Made by a program: the position numbers and the translations under genes. Below are positions 43,423 through 56,133 of a stretch of 64,000 nt of DNA, in pieces. Numbering within the stretch: position 1 is the first letter of the stretch; each line of letters opens with the position of its first letter. Origin of the DNA: Lolium rigidum (Eukaryota > Streptophyta > Magnoliopsida > Poales > Poaceae); NCBI RefSeq assembly GCF_022539505.1, contig NC_061508.1:60514754-60578753 (forward strand), written 5' to 3'. The notes beneath the pieces were generated by a model that was not told the origin of the DNA, did no database searches, and saw only the letters and a list, made by a program, of their open reading frames with translations.

Positions 43423-43506
43423 CACCGTGGTTATAAATATATAGGTGAGAAGAAATATATAGGTGGGGATGTCACCGTGGTTATAAATATATAGGTGAGA
43501 AGAAAT
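43423..43506 (+). repeat. Two-copy tandem repeat, 34-bp core, period 50 bp
   Basis: CACCGTGGTTATAAATATAT plus GGTGAGAAGAAAT occurs at 43423-43456 and 43473-43506. Unit 1 has one copy (38166 onward). Unit 3 has two (54580 and 54630), so the duplication predates the unit 2/3 event. Confidence 0.8.
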
Positions 43507-44849
43507 GTGCATAAATATATTTCATCCACTTGCCTTTGAAATAGGAGTAGGTGACCACACAATGAATATGACATCCCCTGAAACATAATGTTATCTTAAC
43601 CGAAGAAAAATAAGTACCAAAACATTTTCATAGTAACCTAAATGTTACTAGCTAATTAAGAGTCCAGGGCTACATGCAGTTTTATAGGGCTTGTGTTGTT
43701 CTTCACCTTTCTTGCCTAACTAAACTAGTATTTTTCTGCCATAGCATGTTTAGGGGAATGGGCATCCCAGGACTCTTCATGTAAGATGCGAAATGAGCCA
43801 CATTGGACAAGTAGATATTCTTATGTCAGATCAAAGAAAATAGGAAGCCTTTAACACTGCTTCAATATACATAGGTTCGTAATTTTGTACCTCACATCTG
43901 TAGTTTTATGCAGGAGTGCACATTTCATTATCGGGCAAGCATAATTTGGCATCAAATTCTTTGTTAACAAGGTTCGGTGGAGCAAACTATGCTTCTACAA
44001 TGGCCTAGAGGTCATAGGGTCCCATTCTCTACACTGGAAGGTACCCCTGGCGGCTGCTGCCATCACGACGCCGGCCCGCCGCAGCCACAACATTCATGTC
44101 GACTTTAGTGCATAAGACGATGGGAAGGGCCCAAACGGTCAGGCGAGCTGCGTCTGGCAAATCTGTCGCTTCTCTGCCCACTGTTACCGCAAGTGGAGGC
44201 GCTCACCTCCGTCTTGAACAAGGAGAAATCGGCGCCGCCATGTGGTGTGACGCCTCCGCTCTGTCACCGCCGAACACACCTCTTGAGCCGTCCATCCTTA
44301 CCGACCCCAGCACCCATAAGGTATTTGGAGAAATGAGAAATGCAGAAAAATAGAGACCCGATTGTAGAGTGTCTGACTTTGCACACGCTGCAAGGCCTGT
44401 AAAGCTATGTAACAAAATTTGGAGTAGGCTGTAAATAAGTTCTAAATACCCAAATTTACGGCATTGCTATGGTTGCTCTAATGTCCTAAAATTATTCTAG
44501 AGGACTATGAATGTTCAATGTAAACACCAAGTCACCAACTAATGCAGCATAACCATTGATGAGCTCCTACTTCTACCAAGAAGAAAGAAATCTCACCAAT
44601 ATTAAGAAACCTTACAAATTTATGTCATTTATTCCATTAGAGAACAATTATTTTCATGGAGTTCATAGTTTAACATTTGTGGTAATAAATATTAGTAAAT
44701 CTCACATCTGGAAACATTACAAAAATTAACGTGGAATACGTACCCAAACCACCAACGGATCAGGGTTATAGGTCACATGCGAGATCTTCAGCGATGAACA
44801 AAACATGTGCTGAAAATGTGAAGGTTTAGGTTCCTACACATATATTTTA

Positions 44850-44974
44850 CTCCCTCTGTCCCATGGAACATGTTCGAGATTTGTTAAAATTCAGATGTAT
44901 CTAGGTACTATTTAGTGTCTAGATGCATCCGAATTTAGACAAATCTTCGACATGTTTCGTGGGACAGAAAAGAG
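44850..44974. mobile_element. Stowaway MITE, unit 2
   Basis: Terminal inverted repeats CTCCCTCTGTCCCATGGAAC and its complement (CATGTTTCGTGGGACAGAAAAGAG) bound 125 bp, flanked by TA on both sides (44848-44849, 44975-44976). This is a Tc1/Mariner-type MITE. Confidence 0.85.
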
Positions 44975-46492
44975 TACTACTGTACCTACTAACTTTAAGC
45001 CTAAATATGATATGAAGGAATAAGGCACATAGCCATGAAGTTTCTTGTTAGAAACAAGGTCTGCATCAGCTAGAATTTTTTAAAAAAAAAAGAGGTCTAC
45101 ATCAGCTAGAAGAAAAAAGATAATATATTTTCTTATCCTTTCTTAGTTTTCTTATCACATACTCCAACAAACCCAACACAAGAACAGTTTATCAACATTA
45201 CATATAACGCACTGTATCTTGTGCTCTAACCAAATATGAGGAAAAAAACGATGGATTTCATATGAGAAGAACCAAATTATTTTAATTTAAGTGTTCTCTT
45301 TCTGGTATACTAGAAGTATTTCATGCTTGTGTACTATGTAGTGCTCACAGACATGCAAAATCGGCATAATACAAACATCCACACAAAACCGACATGGCGC
45401 TCCTGGTCCCGGAACAAATTGATTCCTGAGAACTTGTAGTGCTCATAAGAAACTTTAACACCTTTTCTTTCTGGTCCAATGTTCTTCGTTTTCTATGGAT
45501 TTTCTTATAACACTAATTTCATTAAGACCGTCTACTAAAATGCAAAACCATCTAAATTTTTAGAACACTAATCTCTTCAGGTTTATGGTCATACAAGCTT
45601 TCATTTGTCTGTCATTGAAAATGTTAAAAATGGCAAAGGTTAGCCCATGGTACTATGATATTTTTAGAACCTTTGACCTACAGACAAACATACAACTGAA
45701 GAGATTTGAAGCCATCTAAATTTAGAAACAATAATAGCCCATTTGATCTAAAACTATTAAAAACTGAGTAGTACTGACTATTATGGTTCCTGCTCATATT
45801 TTACAAAAAATACCTACTATTGTTGAAGCCAAAACATACAAGAATATGAAATAATCTGGTCAAGTAACATAATCATGAAGTTTACAGAAGAAAATTATAT
45901 TGCAAGAGACCTGAGCTAGTAGATAACATCGCTAAGAAGAAGGAATGACATAATATCACATCTACTTATCCTTTGACCCTTTCGTGGTTTCTTCCCACAT
46001 GCTCCATCACAAGAATAGGTAATCAATATTGCACACAATCCATTGCTGGCCACAAAGCATTGTGCTATGCAATGCATTTTTTTTCTTTTCAAATTAATTT
46101 CAGTGGGAAGAAAAAAAAGGCATGTTCGTAGTATTCTCCGAAGAAAAAAAAAGGATTTCATACAGAGTAGAAGAACAATTTTATTTTATTTTAATCAATT
46201 TGTATTACTTGGAAAGAAAAACTCTATCTGCAAGATTTTGCACTCACTGTCAAAATGGATACTAATAGAACTAGATGTACTGTAGCAGACCTGGTTACAA
46301 CTTTTAAAAAAATTGTAGCACTGCAATCTAACACAGATTTTACCTGAGCCTTTGAGGCACAATGGCAAAGGTTAGCCCATGGTACTATGATATTTTTAGA
46401 ACCTTGGACCTACAGACATGCATACACCTGACAAGATTTGAAGCCATCTAAATTTAGAAACAATAATAGCCCATTTGATCTAAAACTATTAC

Positions 46493-46771
46493 CTTTGTAG
46501 TTAGCTTTTTTACACCGAGCCCTCCAGCCTTACCACCAATCTTCTTTGCACCAAGGGGGCTTCTTCATAGAACAGACATAAGTGGGATGAGCAGGGGCTT
46601 TGATGAATGGGTCGGCTCTTTTGACGGGTTAGCAACCACAGGTTCATGCTTCCCATTAATATTCTCTTCTGGTGCATCAGCAAGCTTGGAACCAGGGAAG
46701 TCATCAGACGGGTTCAATGGCTGAGACGCAGCAACAGGTGATGATGGTAAGACGTTGAGCCGGGATGAGCC
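46493..46771 (-). pseudogene. ARF-GAP-like exon fragment, unit 2
   Basis: Same exon as 39980-40257 with one extra G in the run after GAAGAAGCCCC, so the KKPLGAKK part is further out of frame. Unit 3 shares the extra G. Confidence 0.6.
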
Positions 46772-47807
46772 CTGCTCCATAAATAACATGAAAAACCTTT
46801 CATCCAAGCTAGTAATACTCCCGCTTCACCATAACTGAGTCTGTCGGTAAATTACTCCACACGTGAACCTGCTCAACAAGTAACGAACGAATTAAGTTGG
46901 CTACATCCCCGCACTTTCTGGGACGATGATGAAATGGGAAAAACCCAAAAGTCAGAAACGGGGCAAAACCAGCATATAAAATATGAACATCAACACAGAA
47001 CCGGCATTGGTGCCGCTGGTCTCAAAACAAATTGGGTCATGAGAGCTCACCAGAACCTTTCTCACATTTTCTTGCTGCTCTAATGTTCTTTCCTGTCAAT
47101 GGATTTTCTTCTAACACTAATTTCATCAGGAGCTACAAAAATGCAAAACCGAGTTCTAGAAGAGTATTTGCTGCTCACAATTTTACAAAAAATCCTACTA
47201 TTGTTGAAACCATATAACATCAAGATGAAATAATCTGGTCAAATAACATAGTCATGATGAGACCTGAGCTAGTAGATGGACATCTACTTATCCTTTTACC
47301 CTTCCGTAGTTTTCTTCCCACATGCTCCAACACAAGAACACTAATCACAACTATTGTTGACCACAAAGCATTGTCACACAAATGCACTTTTCTCTGGATT
47401 TTCTTTTCAAACTAAGTTCAGTGGGAAAAGCAATTTCTCAGAAGGAAAAAAAAAGGATTTCATTACAAGTAGAAGAATTATTTACCATACTGGAAAGGTA
47501 ATGAATTTGAACCCCCCAAATCCCCCCTTTAGGGCCATAGTTCTGAGAGGCATAGCTCCCCCCTGTAGCCGCCCCCCTGTGTAGAGGCTCGCATAGCCTC
47601 CTCCCCCTACCCCGCCCCCGGCCGTCCCGCTGGGCATACCAGCCCCCTACCCCCGCCCCCACCGTCTCCTAGGGCATAGCTCCCCCCTATTCCCGCGCCC
47701 CCGGTGCATAGCTCCCCCCCTCTACTGCGCCCTAACCCTAACCCTATACACACCTACACTACTCTATCCCTATGCTACTTGGACTGATATCCTCGCTGAG
47801 AAGGACG

Positions 47808-47850
47808 TTTATATATCGGTGCGAATCGCAGCCAACTAGCGATGTGGGAC
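47808..47850 (-). promoter_or_regulatory. snRNA-type promoter (USE + TATA), unit 2
   Basis: The minus strand has GTCCCACATCG at 47840-47850 and TATATAAA at 47808-47815, 24 bp apart. By analogy with U6 genes, the transcript would start near 47785. It would cross the G-rich region and meet its first T-run (nine T) at 47446-47454, giving about 330 nt. Confidence 0.65.
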
Positions 47851-48234
47851 TATTCACTTCACCCCAGGTTCAGTCCAACTCACCTCAAGCGTCCGCCGCC
47901 TCTCCCGCTCCGCCGCGGCTCCCTCTTCTATCCTTCGGTTCCGCGCGCTTCGCTTGGCGGGCGTGGGGCGGAGTACGGCGACGTGCATCCATGCGCAACC
48001 GCCGACGGAGCAGGCGCCGGTTGCGACGCCGAAGGAAGCAATGGGGAAGTGCCGGCGAGGAGGAGAGTATGGCGAGGTGGCAAAAGTTTTCTCAGGGGAC
48101 GCGCCGCCGTGGCGGCCTCGGTCAGATCGATCTTGATTCTGGATTCTGGAAGCTGTTCTTGCCTGAGAGAGAGGGAGACGAGAGCCAGCAGACCAAGAGT
48201 GAGCGGAAGGGGCCGGCCTCGGAACAACCACGGA

Positions 48235-49678
48235 ACACCAGGGATTCCGGTGCCAACGTGGAACCTGCACAACACAATCAAAATACTTTGCCCCAACTTA
48301 ACAGTGAGGTTGTCAATCTCACCGACTTGTTGTAAACAAAGGATTAAACGTATGGTGTGGATAATGATGTTTGCTTGCAAAGAACAACAGAGAACAATGA
48401 TTGCAGTAGGTTGTATTTCAGATGTAAAAGAATGGACCGGGGTCCACAGTTCACTAGTGGTGTCTCTCCAATAAGATAAATAGCATGTTGGGTGAACAAA
48501 TTACGGTTGGGCAATTGACAAATAGAGAGGGCATAACAATGCACATACATATCATGATGACTACTATGAGATTTACTTAGGGCATTACGACAAAGAACAT
48601 GGACCGCTATCCAAGATGCATCTATGCCTAAAAGTCCACCTTCGGGTTAGCATACGCACCCCTTCCAGTATTAAGTTGCAAACAACAGACAATTGCATTA
48701 AGTACTGTGCGTAATGTAAACAACACAAATATCCTTAGACAAAGCATTGATGTTTTATCCCTAGTGGCAACAGCACATCCACAATCTTAGAACTTTCTGT
48801 CAATGTCCCAGATTCAATGGAGGCATGAACCCACTATCGAGCATAAATACTCCCTCTTGGAGTCACAAGTATCAACTTGGTCAGAGCCTCTACTAGCAAC
48901 GGAGAGCATGCAAGATCATAAACAACACATATATGATAGATCGATAATCAACTTGACATTGTATTCCATATTCATCGGATCCCAATAAACACAACATGTA
49001 GCATTACAAATAGATGAACTTGATCATGATAGGCAGCTCACAAGATCTAAACATGATAGCACAAGAGGAGAAGACAACCATCTAGCTACTGCTATGGACC
49101 CATAGTCCAAGGATGAACTACTCACGCATCAGTCCGGAGGCGGGCATGGTGATGTAGAGCCCTCCGGTGATGATTCCCCTCTCCGGCAGGGTGCCGGAGG
49201 CGATCTTCAGAACCCCCCGAGGTAGGGTTGACGGCGGAGGCGTCTCTGGAACTTTTCTCGTATCGTGGCTCTCGATACTAGGGTTTTCGCGACGGAAGGA
49301 ATAAATAGGCGAAGGGGCAGAGTCGGGGGGCGCCCGAGGGGCCCACCCAATAGGCCGGCGTGGCCAGGGGACCCATCGCGCTGCCATGTGGGGTGTCCGC
49401 CTCGTGGCCCCTCTTCGTCTCCTCTACGGTGTTCTGGAAGGCTCCGTGGAAAATAAGACCGTGGGCTTTTGTTTCGTCCAATTCCGAGAATATTTCCTGT
49501 GTAGGATTTCTGAAACCAAAAACAGCAGAAAACGGAAGCTGGCGCTTCGGCATCTTGTTAATAGGTTAGTACTCGGAAAATGCATCAAAATGATGTAAAG
49601 TGTATATAAAACATGTGAGTATTGTCATAAAACTAGCATGGAGCATAAGAAATTATAGATACGTTTGAGACGTATCAA
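48235..49678 (-). mobile_element. LTR fragment of a related retrotransposon, inverted
   Basis: Reverse complement of the 1.6-kb LTR family, starting TGATACGTCTCAAACG at 49678 and cut at about 48238, so the last 200 bp or so of the LTR are missing. It is more diverged than the plus-strand copies. It lies inside unit 2 and is absent from unit 3. Confidence 0.85.
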
Positions 49679-49973
49679 GCATCCCCAAGCTTAGTTCCTA
49701 CTCGCCCTCGAGTAAGTAAACGATAACAAGGATAATTTCTGAAGTGACATGCTACTATCATAATCTTTATCAATACTATTGTAAAGCATATGAGATGAAT
49801 GAAGTGATTCGAAGCAATGGTCTAAAGTTTGTTGACAAATAGATAATGACTAAACAACTGAATCATATAGCAAAGACTTTTCATGAATAGTACTTTCAAG
49901 ACAAGCATCAACAAGTCTTGCATAAGAGTTAACTCATAAAGAATTTGATTCTTAATAGAAGGTTTTGAATCAA
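49679..49973 (-). mobile_element. Internal 3' piece of the inverted retrotransposon with PPT
   Basis: The minus strand reads CTAAGCTTGGGGATGCT directly into the LTR. The rest is a diverged copy of 4720-5014. The element is interrupted at 49974 by the plus-strand copy. Confidence 0.8.
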
Positions 49974-51568
49974 TGATACGTCTCCAACGTATCGATAATT
50001 TCTTGTGTTCCATGCCACATTATTGATGTTATCTACATGTTTTATGCACACTTTATATCATATTCGTGCATTTTCTGGAACTAACCTATTAACAAGATGC
50101 CGAAGTGCCGATTCTTTGTTCTGCTGCTTTTGGTTTCGAAATCCTAGTAAAGAAATATTCTCGGAATTGGACGAAATAAAAGCCCGGAGGCCTATTTTCT
50201 CACGAAGCTTCCGAAGTCCGAAGGAGAGACGAAGAGGGGCCACGGGGTGGCCAAACCCTAGGCGGCGCGGCCCCCCCTTGGCCGCGCGGCCCCGTGGTGT
50301 GGGCCCCCGTGCCGCCTCTCGACTTGCCCTTCCGCCTACAAATAGCCTCCGTGACGAAACCCCCGATACCGAGAGCCACGATACGGAAAACATTGCCGAG
50401 ACGCCGTCGCCGCCGATCCCATCTCGGGGGATCCAGGGAGATCGCCTCCGGCACCCTGCCGGAGAGGGGATTCATCTCCCGGAGGACTCTACGCCGCCAT
50501 GGTCGCCTCCGGTGTGATGTGTGAGTAGTCTACCCCTGGACTATGGGTCCATAGCGGTAGCTAGATGGTTGTCTTCTCCCCATTGTGCTATCATTGTCGG
50601 ATCTTGTGAGCTGCCTATCATGATCAAGATCATCTATATGTAATTCTATATGTTGCGTTTGTTGGGATCCGATGAATAGAGAATACTTGTTATGTTGATT
50701 ATCAAAGTTATGCTTATGTGTTGTTTATGATCTTGCATGCTCTCCGTTACTAGTAGATGCTCTGGCCAAGTAGATGCTTTTAACTCCAAGAGGGAGTACT
50801 TATGCTCGATAGTGGGTTCATGCCGCATTGACACCAGGACGAGTGACGAAAGTTCTAAGGTTGTGTTGTGTTGTTGCCACTAGGGATAAAACATTGATGC
50901 TATGTCCAAGGATGTAGTTGTTGATTACATTACGCACCATACTTAATGCAATTGTCTCGTTGTTTAGCAACTTAATACTGGAGGGGTTCGGATGATAACC
51001 TGAAGGTGGACTTTTTAGGCATAGATGCAGTTGGATGGCGGTCTATGTACTTTGTCGTAATGCCCAATTAAATCTCACTATACTCATCATGATATGTATG
51101 TGCATTGTCATGCTCTCTTTATTTGTCAATTGCCCAACTGTAATTTGTTCACCCAACATGTCTGTTCGTCTTATGGGAGAGACACCTCTAGTGAACTGTG
51201 GACCCCGGTCCAATTCTCTTTACTTGAAATACAATCTACTCGCAATACTTGTTTTTCTTGTTTTCTCTGCAAACAATCATCTTCCACACAATACGGTTAA
51301 TCCTTTGTTACAGCAAGCCGGTGAGATTGACAACCTCACTGTTTCGTTGGGGCAAAGTACTTTGGTTGTGTTGTGCGGGTTCCACGTTGGCGCCGGAATC
51401 CCTGGTGTTGCGCCGCACTACATCCCGCCGCCATCAACCTTCAACGTGCTTCTTGGCTCCTCCTGGTTCGATAAACCTTGGTTTCTTTACGAGGGAAAAC
51501 TTGCTCGCCGTGCTCATCATACCTTCCTCTTGGGGTTGCCCAACGAACGTGTGAAATACACGCCATCA
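49974..51568 (+). repeat. 5' LTR of copy 2, 1595 bp
   Basis: TGATACG...CGCCATCA, full length. Collinear with 5015-6615. Confidence 0.9.
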
Positions 51569-51799
51569 AGCTCTTTTTCCGGCGCCGTTGCCGTGGAGAT
51601 CAAGACACGCTGCAAGGGAGTCTCCACTTCTCAATCTCTTTACTTTGTTTTTGTCTTGCTTTATTTTATTTACTACTTTGTTCGCTGCACTAAATCAAAA
51701 TACAAAAAAAATTAGTTGCTAGTTTTACTTTATTTGCTATCTTGTTTGCTATATCGAAAACACAAAAAAATTAGTTTACTTGCATTTACTTTACTCATC

Positions 51800-52441
51800 A
51801 TGTTTCCTTTCAATTTTACCACAAAGAACATACCGGTAGGACAAGGGTCTATAGTTGGGAGGAACAATATAGAAGAATTTTTCACCCATGTTAGTACCGT
51901 TGAAGAATTTGAAGATAGACACTTGGTAGACCTTGCTCCCACTTATGAAATTGCTGCTGCTTTAGTTCGCCTGTTGGAAACTAAATTTGTTAATCTCAAT
52001 CCTATAATCCAACACATGTTTTTCACACTTGGTGATATGGAAGAAGGGGAAAAGAAAGATTTTGTTTTAGAAACCCTTCTTAGAGAATTTGGTGGTCTAG
52101 CAAGAGAAGCTAGAAAGGTCTTTGCTAAATTTAATATGCTTGGTTCTCCTACTAATTTTGCTAGTCTCCTTGAAAAGATGGATATGGATAGAATAAGATA
52201 CACTAATAATATTGATGATGGAGGGGAGATCAAAGCACCAATACCATGTAAGCTCCTAGCTATGAATGATGCACTAGAAAATAACTATGCTTGGCTTGTT
52301 CCTGAAAATTTGTTTGATGAGAGTAGCACGCCTAAGACTAATGAAAAGGGAGATGCTGAAACTTATGTATCTAATATAATATGCCTGGTTGAGAAAAGCC
52401 CACACCTCGCTGTAGAAGTACCACCCTTCGATAATACTTGA
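51800..52441 (+). CDS. Orphan 213-aa ORF of the pol-less retrotransposon, copy 2
   Basis: Homologue of 1767-2411, fully open from MFPFNFTTKN to the TGA at 52439-52441. It differs by scattered replacements such as R-Q, N-T, N-E and K-E and lacks one His codon. An upstream in-frame ATG at 51716 exists, but copy 1 has no equivalent, so the ATG at 51800 is preferred. Function unknown. Confidence 0.6.
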   Translation: MFPFNFTTKNIPVGQGSIVGRNNIEEFFTHVSTVEEFEDRHLVDLAPTYEIAAALVRLLETKFVNLNPIIQHMFFTLGDMEEGEKKDFVLETLLREFGGLAREARKVFAKFNMLGSPTNFASLLEKMDMDRIRYTNNIDDGGEIKAPIPCKLLAMNDALENNYAWLVPENLFDESSTPKTNEKGDAETYVSNIICLVEKSPHLAVEVPPFDNT

Positions 52442-52505
52442 TACACACTTTCTGCGCCTAGCTGAAAGGCGTTAAAGAAAAGCGCTTATGGGAGACAACC
52501 CATGT

Positions 52506-54344
52506 TTTTACCTACAAGTACTTTGTTTTTATTTTGTGTCTTGGAAGTTGTTTACTACTGTAGCAACCTCTCCTTATCTTAGTTTTGAGTTTTGTTGTGC
52601 CAAGTTAAGCCGTTGATAGAAAAGTAAGTACTAGATTTGGATTACTGCGCAGTTCCAGATTTCTTTGCTGTCACGAATCTGAGCCCACCGCCCTGCAGGA
52701 AGCTCAGAAAATTATGCCAATTTACGTGCATGATCCTCGGATATGTACGCAACTTTCATTCAATTTGAGCATTTTCATTTGAGCAAGTCTGGTGCCATTT
52801 TAAAATTCGTCAATACGAACTGTTCTGTTTTGACAGATTCTGCCTTTTATTTCGCATTGCCTCTTTCGCTATGTTGGATGAATTTCTTTGATCCACTAAT
52901 GTCCAGTAGCATTATGCAATGTCCAGAAGTGTTAAGAATGATTGTGTCACCTCTGAATATGTCAATTTATATTGTGCACTAACCCTCTAATGAGTTGTTT
53001 CGAGTTTGGTGTGGAGGAAGTTTTCAAGGATCAAGAGAGGAGTATGATGCAACATGATCAAGGAGAGTGAAAGCTCTAAGCTTGGGGATGTACCCGGCGG
53101 TTCACCCCTGCATATATCAAGAAGACTCAAGCGTCTAAGCTTGGGGATGCCCAAGGCATCCCCTTCTTCATCAACAAATTATCAGGTTCCTCCCCCGAAA
53201 CTACATTTTTATTCGGCCACATCTTATGTGCTTTTTCTTGGAGCGTCGGTTTGTTTTTGTTTTTGTTTTGTTTGAATAAAATGGATCCTAGCATTCACTT
53301 TATGGGAGAGATACACACTCCGCTGTAGCATATGGACAAATATGTCCTTGGTTTCTACTCATAGTATTCATGGCGAAGTTTCTCCTTCGTTAAATTGTTA
53401 TATGGTTGGAATTGGAAAATGATACATGTAGTAATTACTATAAATGTCTTGGGTAATGTGATACTTGGCAATTGTTGTGCTCATGTTTAAGCTCTTGCAT
53501 CATATGCTTTGCACCCATTAATGAAGAAATACATAGAGCATGCTAAAATTTGGTTTGCATATTTGGTTTCTCTAAGGTCTAGATAATTTCTAGTATTGAG
53601 TTTGAACAACAAGGAAGACGGTGTAGAGTCTTATAATGTTTACAATATGTCTTTTATGTGAGTTTTGCTGTACTGTTCATCCTTGTGTTTGTTTCAAATA
53701 AGCCTTGCTAGCCTAAACCTTGTATCGAGAGGGAATACTTCTCATGCATCCAAAATACTTGAGCCAACCACTATGCCATTTGTGTCCACCATACCTACCT
53801 ATACTACATGGTATTTTCCAGCCATTCCAAAGTAAATTGCTTGAGTGCTACCTTTAAAATTCCATCATTCACCTTTGCAATATATAGCTCATGGGACAAA
53901 TAGCTTAAAAACTATTGTGGTATTGAATATGTAATTATGCACTTTATCTCTTATTAAGTTGCTTGTTGTGCGATAACCATGTTTATCGGGGAACGCCATC
54001 AACTCATTGTTGAATTTCATGTGAGTTGCTATGCATGTTCGTCTTGTCCGAAGTAAGGGCGATCTACACCGAGTTGAATGGTTTGAGCATGCATATTGTG
54101 AGAGAAGAACATTGGGCCGCTAACTAAAGCCATGTTCCATGGTGGAAGTTTCGGTTTTGGACAAACATCCTCAAATCTCTAATGAGAAAAGAATTAATTG
54201 TTGTTGAATGCTTAAAGCATTAAAAGAGGAGTCCATTATCTGTTGTCTATGTTGTCCCGGTATGGATGTCTAAGTTGAGAATAATCAAAAGCGAGAAATC
54301 CAAATGCGAGCTTTCTCCTTAGACCTTTGTACATGCGGCATAGA
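52506..54344 (+). other. Non-coding internal region of copy 2
   Basis: Collinear with 2475-4316. It has the PPT-like repeat at 53076-53091 (one base changed) and 53135-53150, and the hairpin at 53143-53163. No pol gene. Confidence 0.7.
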
Positions 54345-56009
54345 GGACTCATGCAAAAACTTGATCATGGATTCTATGACTTAGAGGCCTTGCCACGGAT
54401 TTCAAATACACCCGAAGAGACTGTTTCCTGGTGCCACTCATCCCAACCATGCATTTGTATACTTTTTTACATTTCTCTCTCAGTGCAATATAGGAAATGC
54501 TTGCTAGGCTATAACTTTCCAACAAGATGCGACGTTTGCATTGTGCTCTCATCTTACCCTATCCAGCATAAATATATTTCACCGTGGTTATAAATATATA
54601 GGTGAGAAGAAATATATAGGTGGGGATGTCACCGTGGTTATAAATATATAGGTGAGAAGAAATGTGCATAAATATATTTCATCCACTTGCCTTTGAAATA
54701 GGAGTAGGTGACCACACAATGAATATGACATCCCCTGAAACATAATGTTATCTTAACCGAAGAAAAATAAGTACCAAAACATTTTCATAGTAACCTAAAT
54801 GTTACTAGCTAATTAAGAGTCCAGGGCTACATGCAGTTTTATAGGGCTTGTGTTGTTCTTCACCTTTCTTGCCTAACTAAACTAGTATTTTTCTGCCATA
54901 GCATGTTTAGGGGAATGGGCATCCCAGGACTCTTCATGTAAGATGCGAAATGAGCCACATTGGACAAGTAGATATTCTTATGTCAGATCAAAGAAAATAG
55001 GAAGCCTTTAACACTGCTTCAATATACATAGGTTCGTAATTTTGTACCTCACATCTGTAGTTTTATGCAGGAGTGCACATTTCATTATCGGGCAAGCATA
55101 ATTTGGCATCAAATTCTTTGTTAACAAGGTTCGGTGGAGCAAACTATGCTTCTACAATGGCCTAGAGGTCATAGGGTCCCATTCTCTACACTCGGAAGGT
55201 ACCCCTGGCGGCTGCTGCCATCACGACGCCGGCCCGCCGCAGCCACAACATTCATGTCGACTTTAGTGCATAAGACAATGGGAAGGGCCCAAACGGTCAG
55301 GCGAGCTGCGTCCGGCAAATCTGTCGCTTCTCTGCCCACCGTTACCGCAAGTGGAGGCGCTCACCTCCGTCTTGAACAAGGAGAAATCGGCGCCGCCATG
55401 TGGTGTGACGCCTCCGCTCTGTCACCGCCGAACACACCTCTTGAGCCGTCCATCCTTACCGACCCCAAGCACCCATAAGGTATTTGGAGAAATGAGAAAT
55501 GCAGAAAAATAGAGACCCGATTGTAGAGTGTCCGACTTTGCACACGCTGCAAGGCCTGTAAAGCTATGTAACAAAATTTGGAGTAGGCTGTAAATAAGTT
55601 CTAAATACCCAAATTTACGGCATTGCTATGGTTGCTCTAATGTCCTAAAATTATTCTAGAGGACTATGAATGTTCAATGTAAACACCAAGTCACCAACTA
55701 ATGCAGCATAACCATTGATGAGCTCCTACTTCTACCAAGAAGAAAGAAATCTCACCAATATTAAGAAACCTTACAAATTTATGTCATTTATTCCATTAGA
55801 GAACAATTATTTTCATGGAGTTCATAGTTTAACATTTGTGGTAATAAATATTAGTAAATCTCACATCCGGAAACATTACAAAAATTAACGTGGAATACGT
55901 ACCCAAACCACCAACGGATCGTGGTTATAGGTCACATGCGAGATCTTCAGCGATGAACAAAACATGTGCTCGAAAATGTGAAGGTTTAGGTTCCTACACA
56001 TATATTTTA

Positions 56010-56133
56010 CTCCCTCTGTCCCATGGAACATGTTCGAGATTTGTTAAAATTCAGATGTATCTAGGTACTATTTAGTGTCTAGATGCATCCGAATTTAGAC
56101 AAATCTTCGACATGTTTCGTGGGACGAAAAGAG
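56010..56133. mobile_element. Stowaway MITE, unit 3
   Basis: Copy of 44850-44974, one base shorter, with the same TA flanks. Confidence 0.85.

Larger units (their letters stand above)
42145..48234. repeat. Complex repeat unit 2
   Basis: Collinear with unit 1 on the left. From 43188 to 48217 it is nearly identical to 54345-59378. It ends where an inverted LTR fragment begins (about 48235). It contains a 50-bp-period tandem duplication, a Stowaway element, the ARF-GAP-like exon and the USE/TATA promoter. Internal paralogous blocks recur at about 45125, 45955 and 47280 (CTTATCC...CTCCA-CACAAGAA), so the unit itself grew by older internal duplication. Confidence 0.8.
49974..54344 (+). mobile_element. 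Non-autonomous LTR retrotransposon, copy 2 (3' end missing)
   Basis: Begins with an intact LTR start TGATACGTCTCC and has the same internal order as copy 1, including the orphan ORF, hairpin motif and internal PPT-like repeats. It stops abruptly at 54344 within CATAGAGG, where copy 1 continues GTACCCC. The right junction is the start of unit 3. Confidence 0.9.

Noticed and set aside
43425..43506. CRISPR-like direct repeats
   Set aside because: Only two copies with one short spacer in a plant genome; a simple tandem duplication.
44096..44353. Possible gene on the plus strand in units 2 and 3 (also 38648-38911 in unit 1)
   Set aside because: The reading frame changes between units and no domain is recognisable; left as part of the repeat unit.
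47725..47755. Telomere-like CCCTAACCCTAACCCTA near the USE/TATA promoter, suggesting a telomerase RNA gene
   Set aside because: The promoter drives the minus strand, so the RNA would carry GGGTTAGGG, not the C-rich template. The repeat is also the six-base form rather than the plant seven-base form.
47446..47850. U6, U3 or 7SL gene behind the snRNA-type promoter
   Set aside because: The sequence expected at the start of these RNAs is absent in all three copies.
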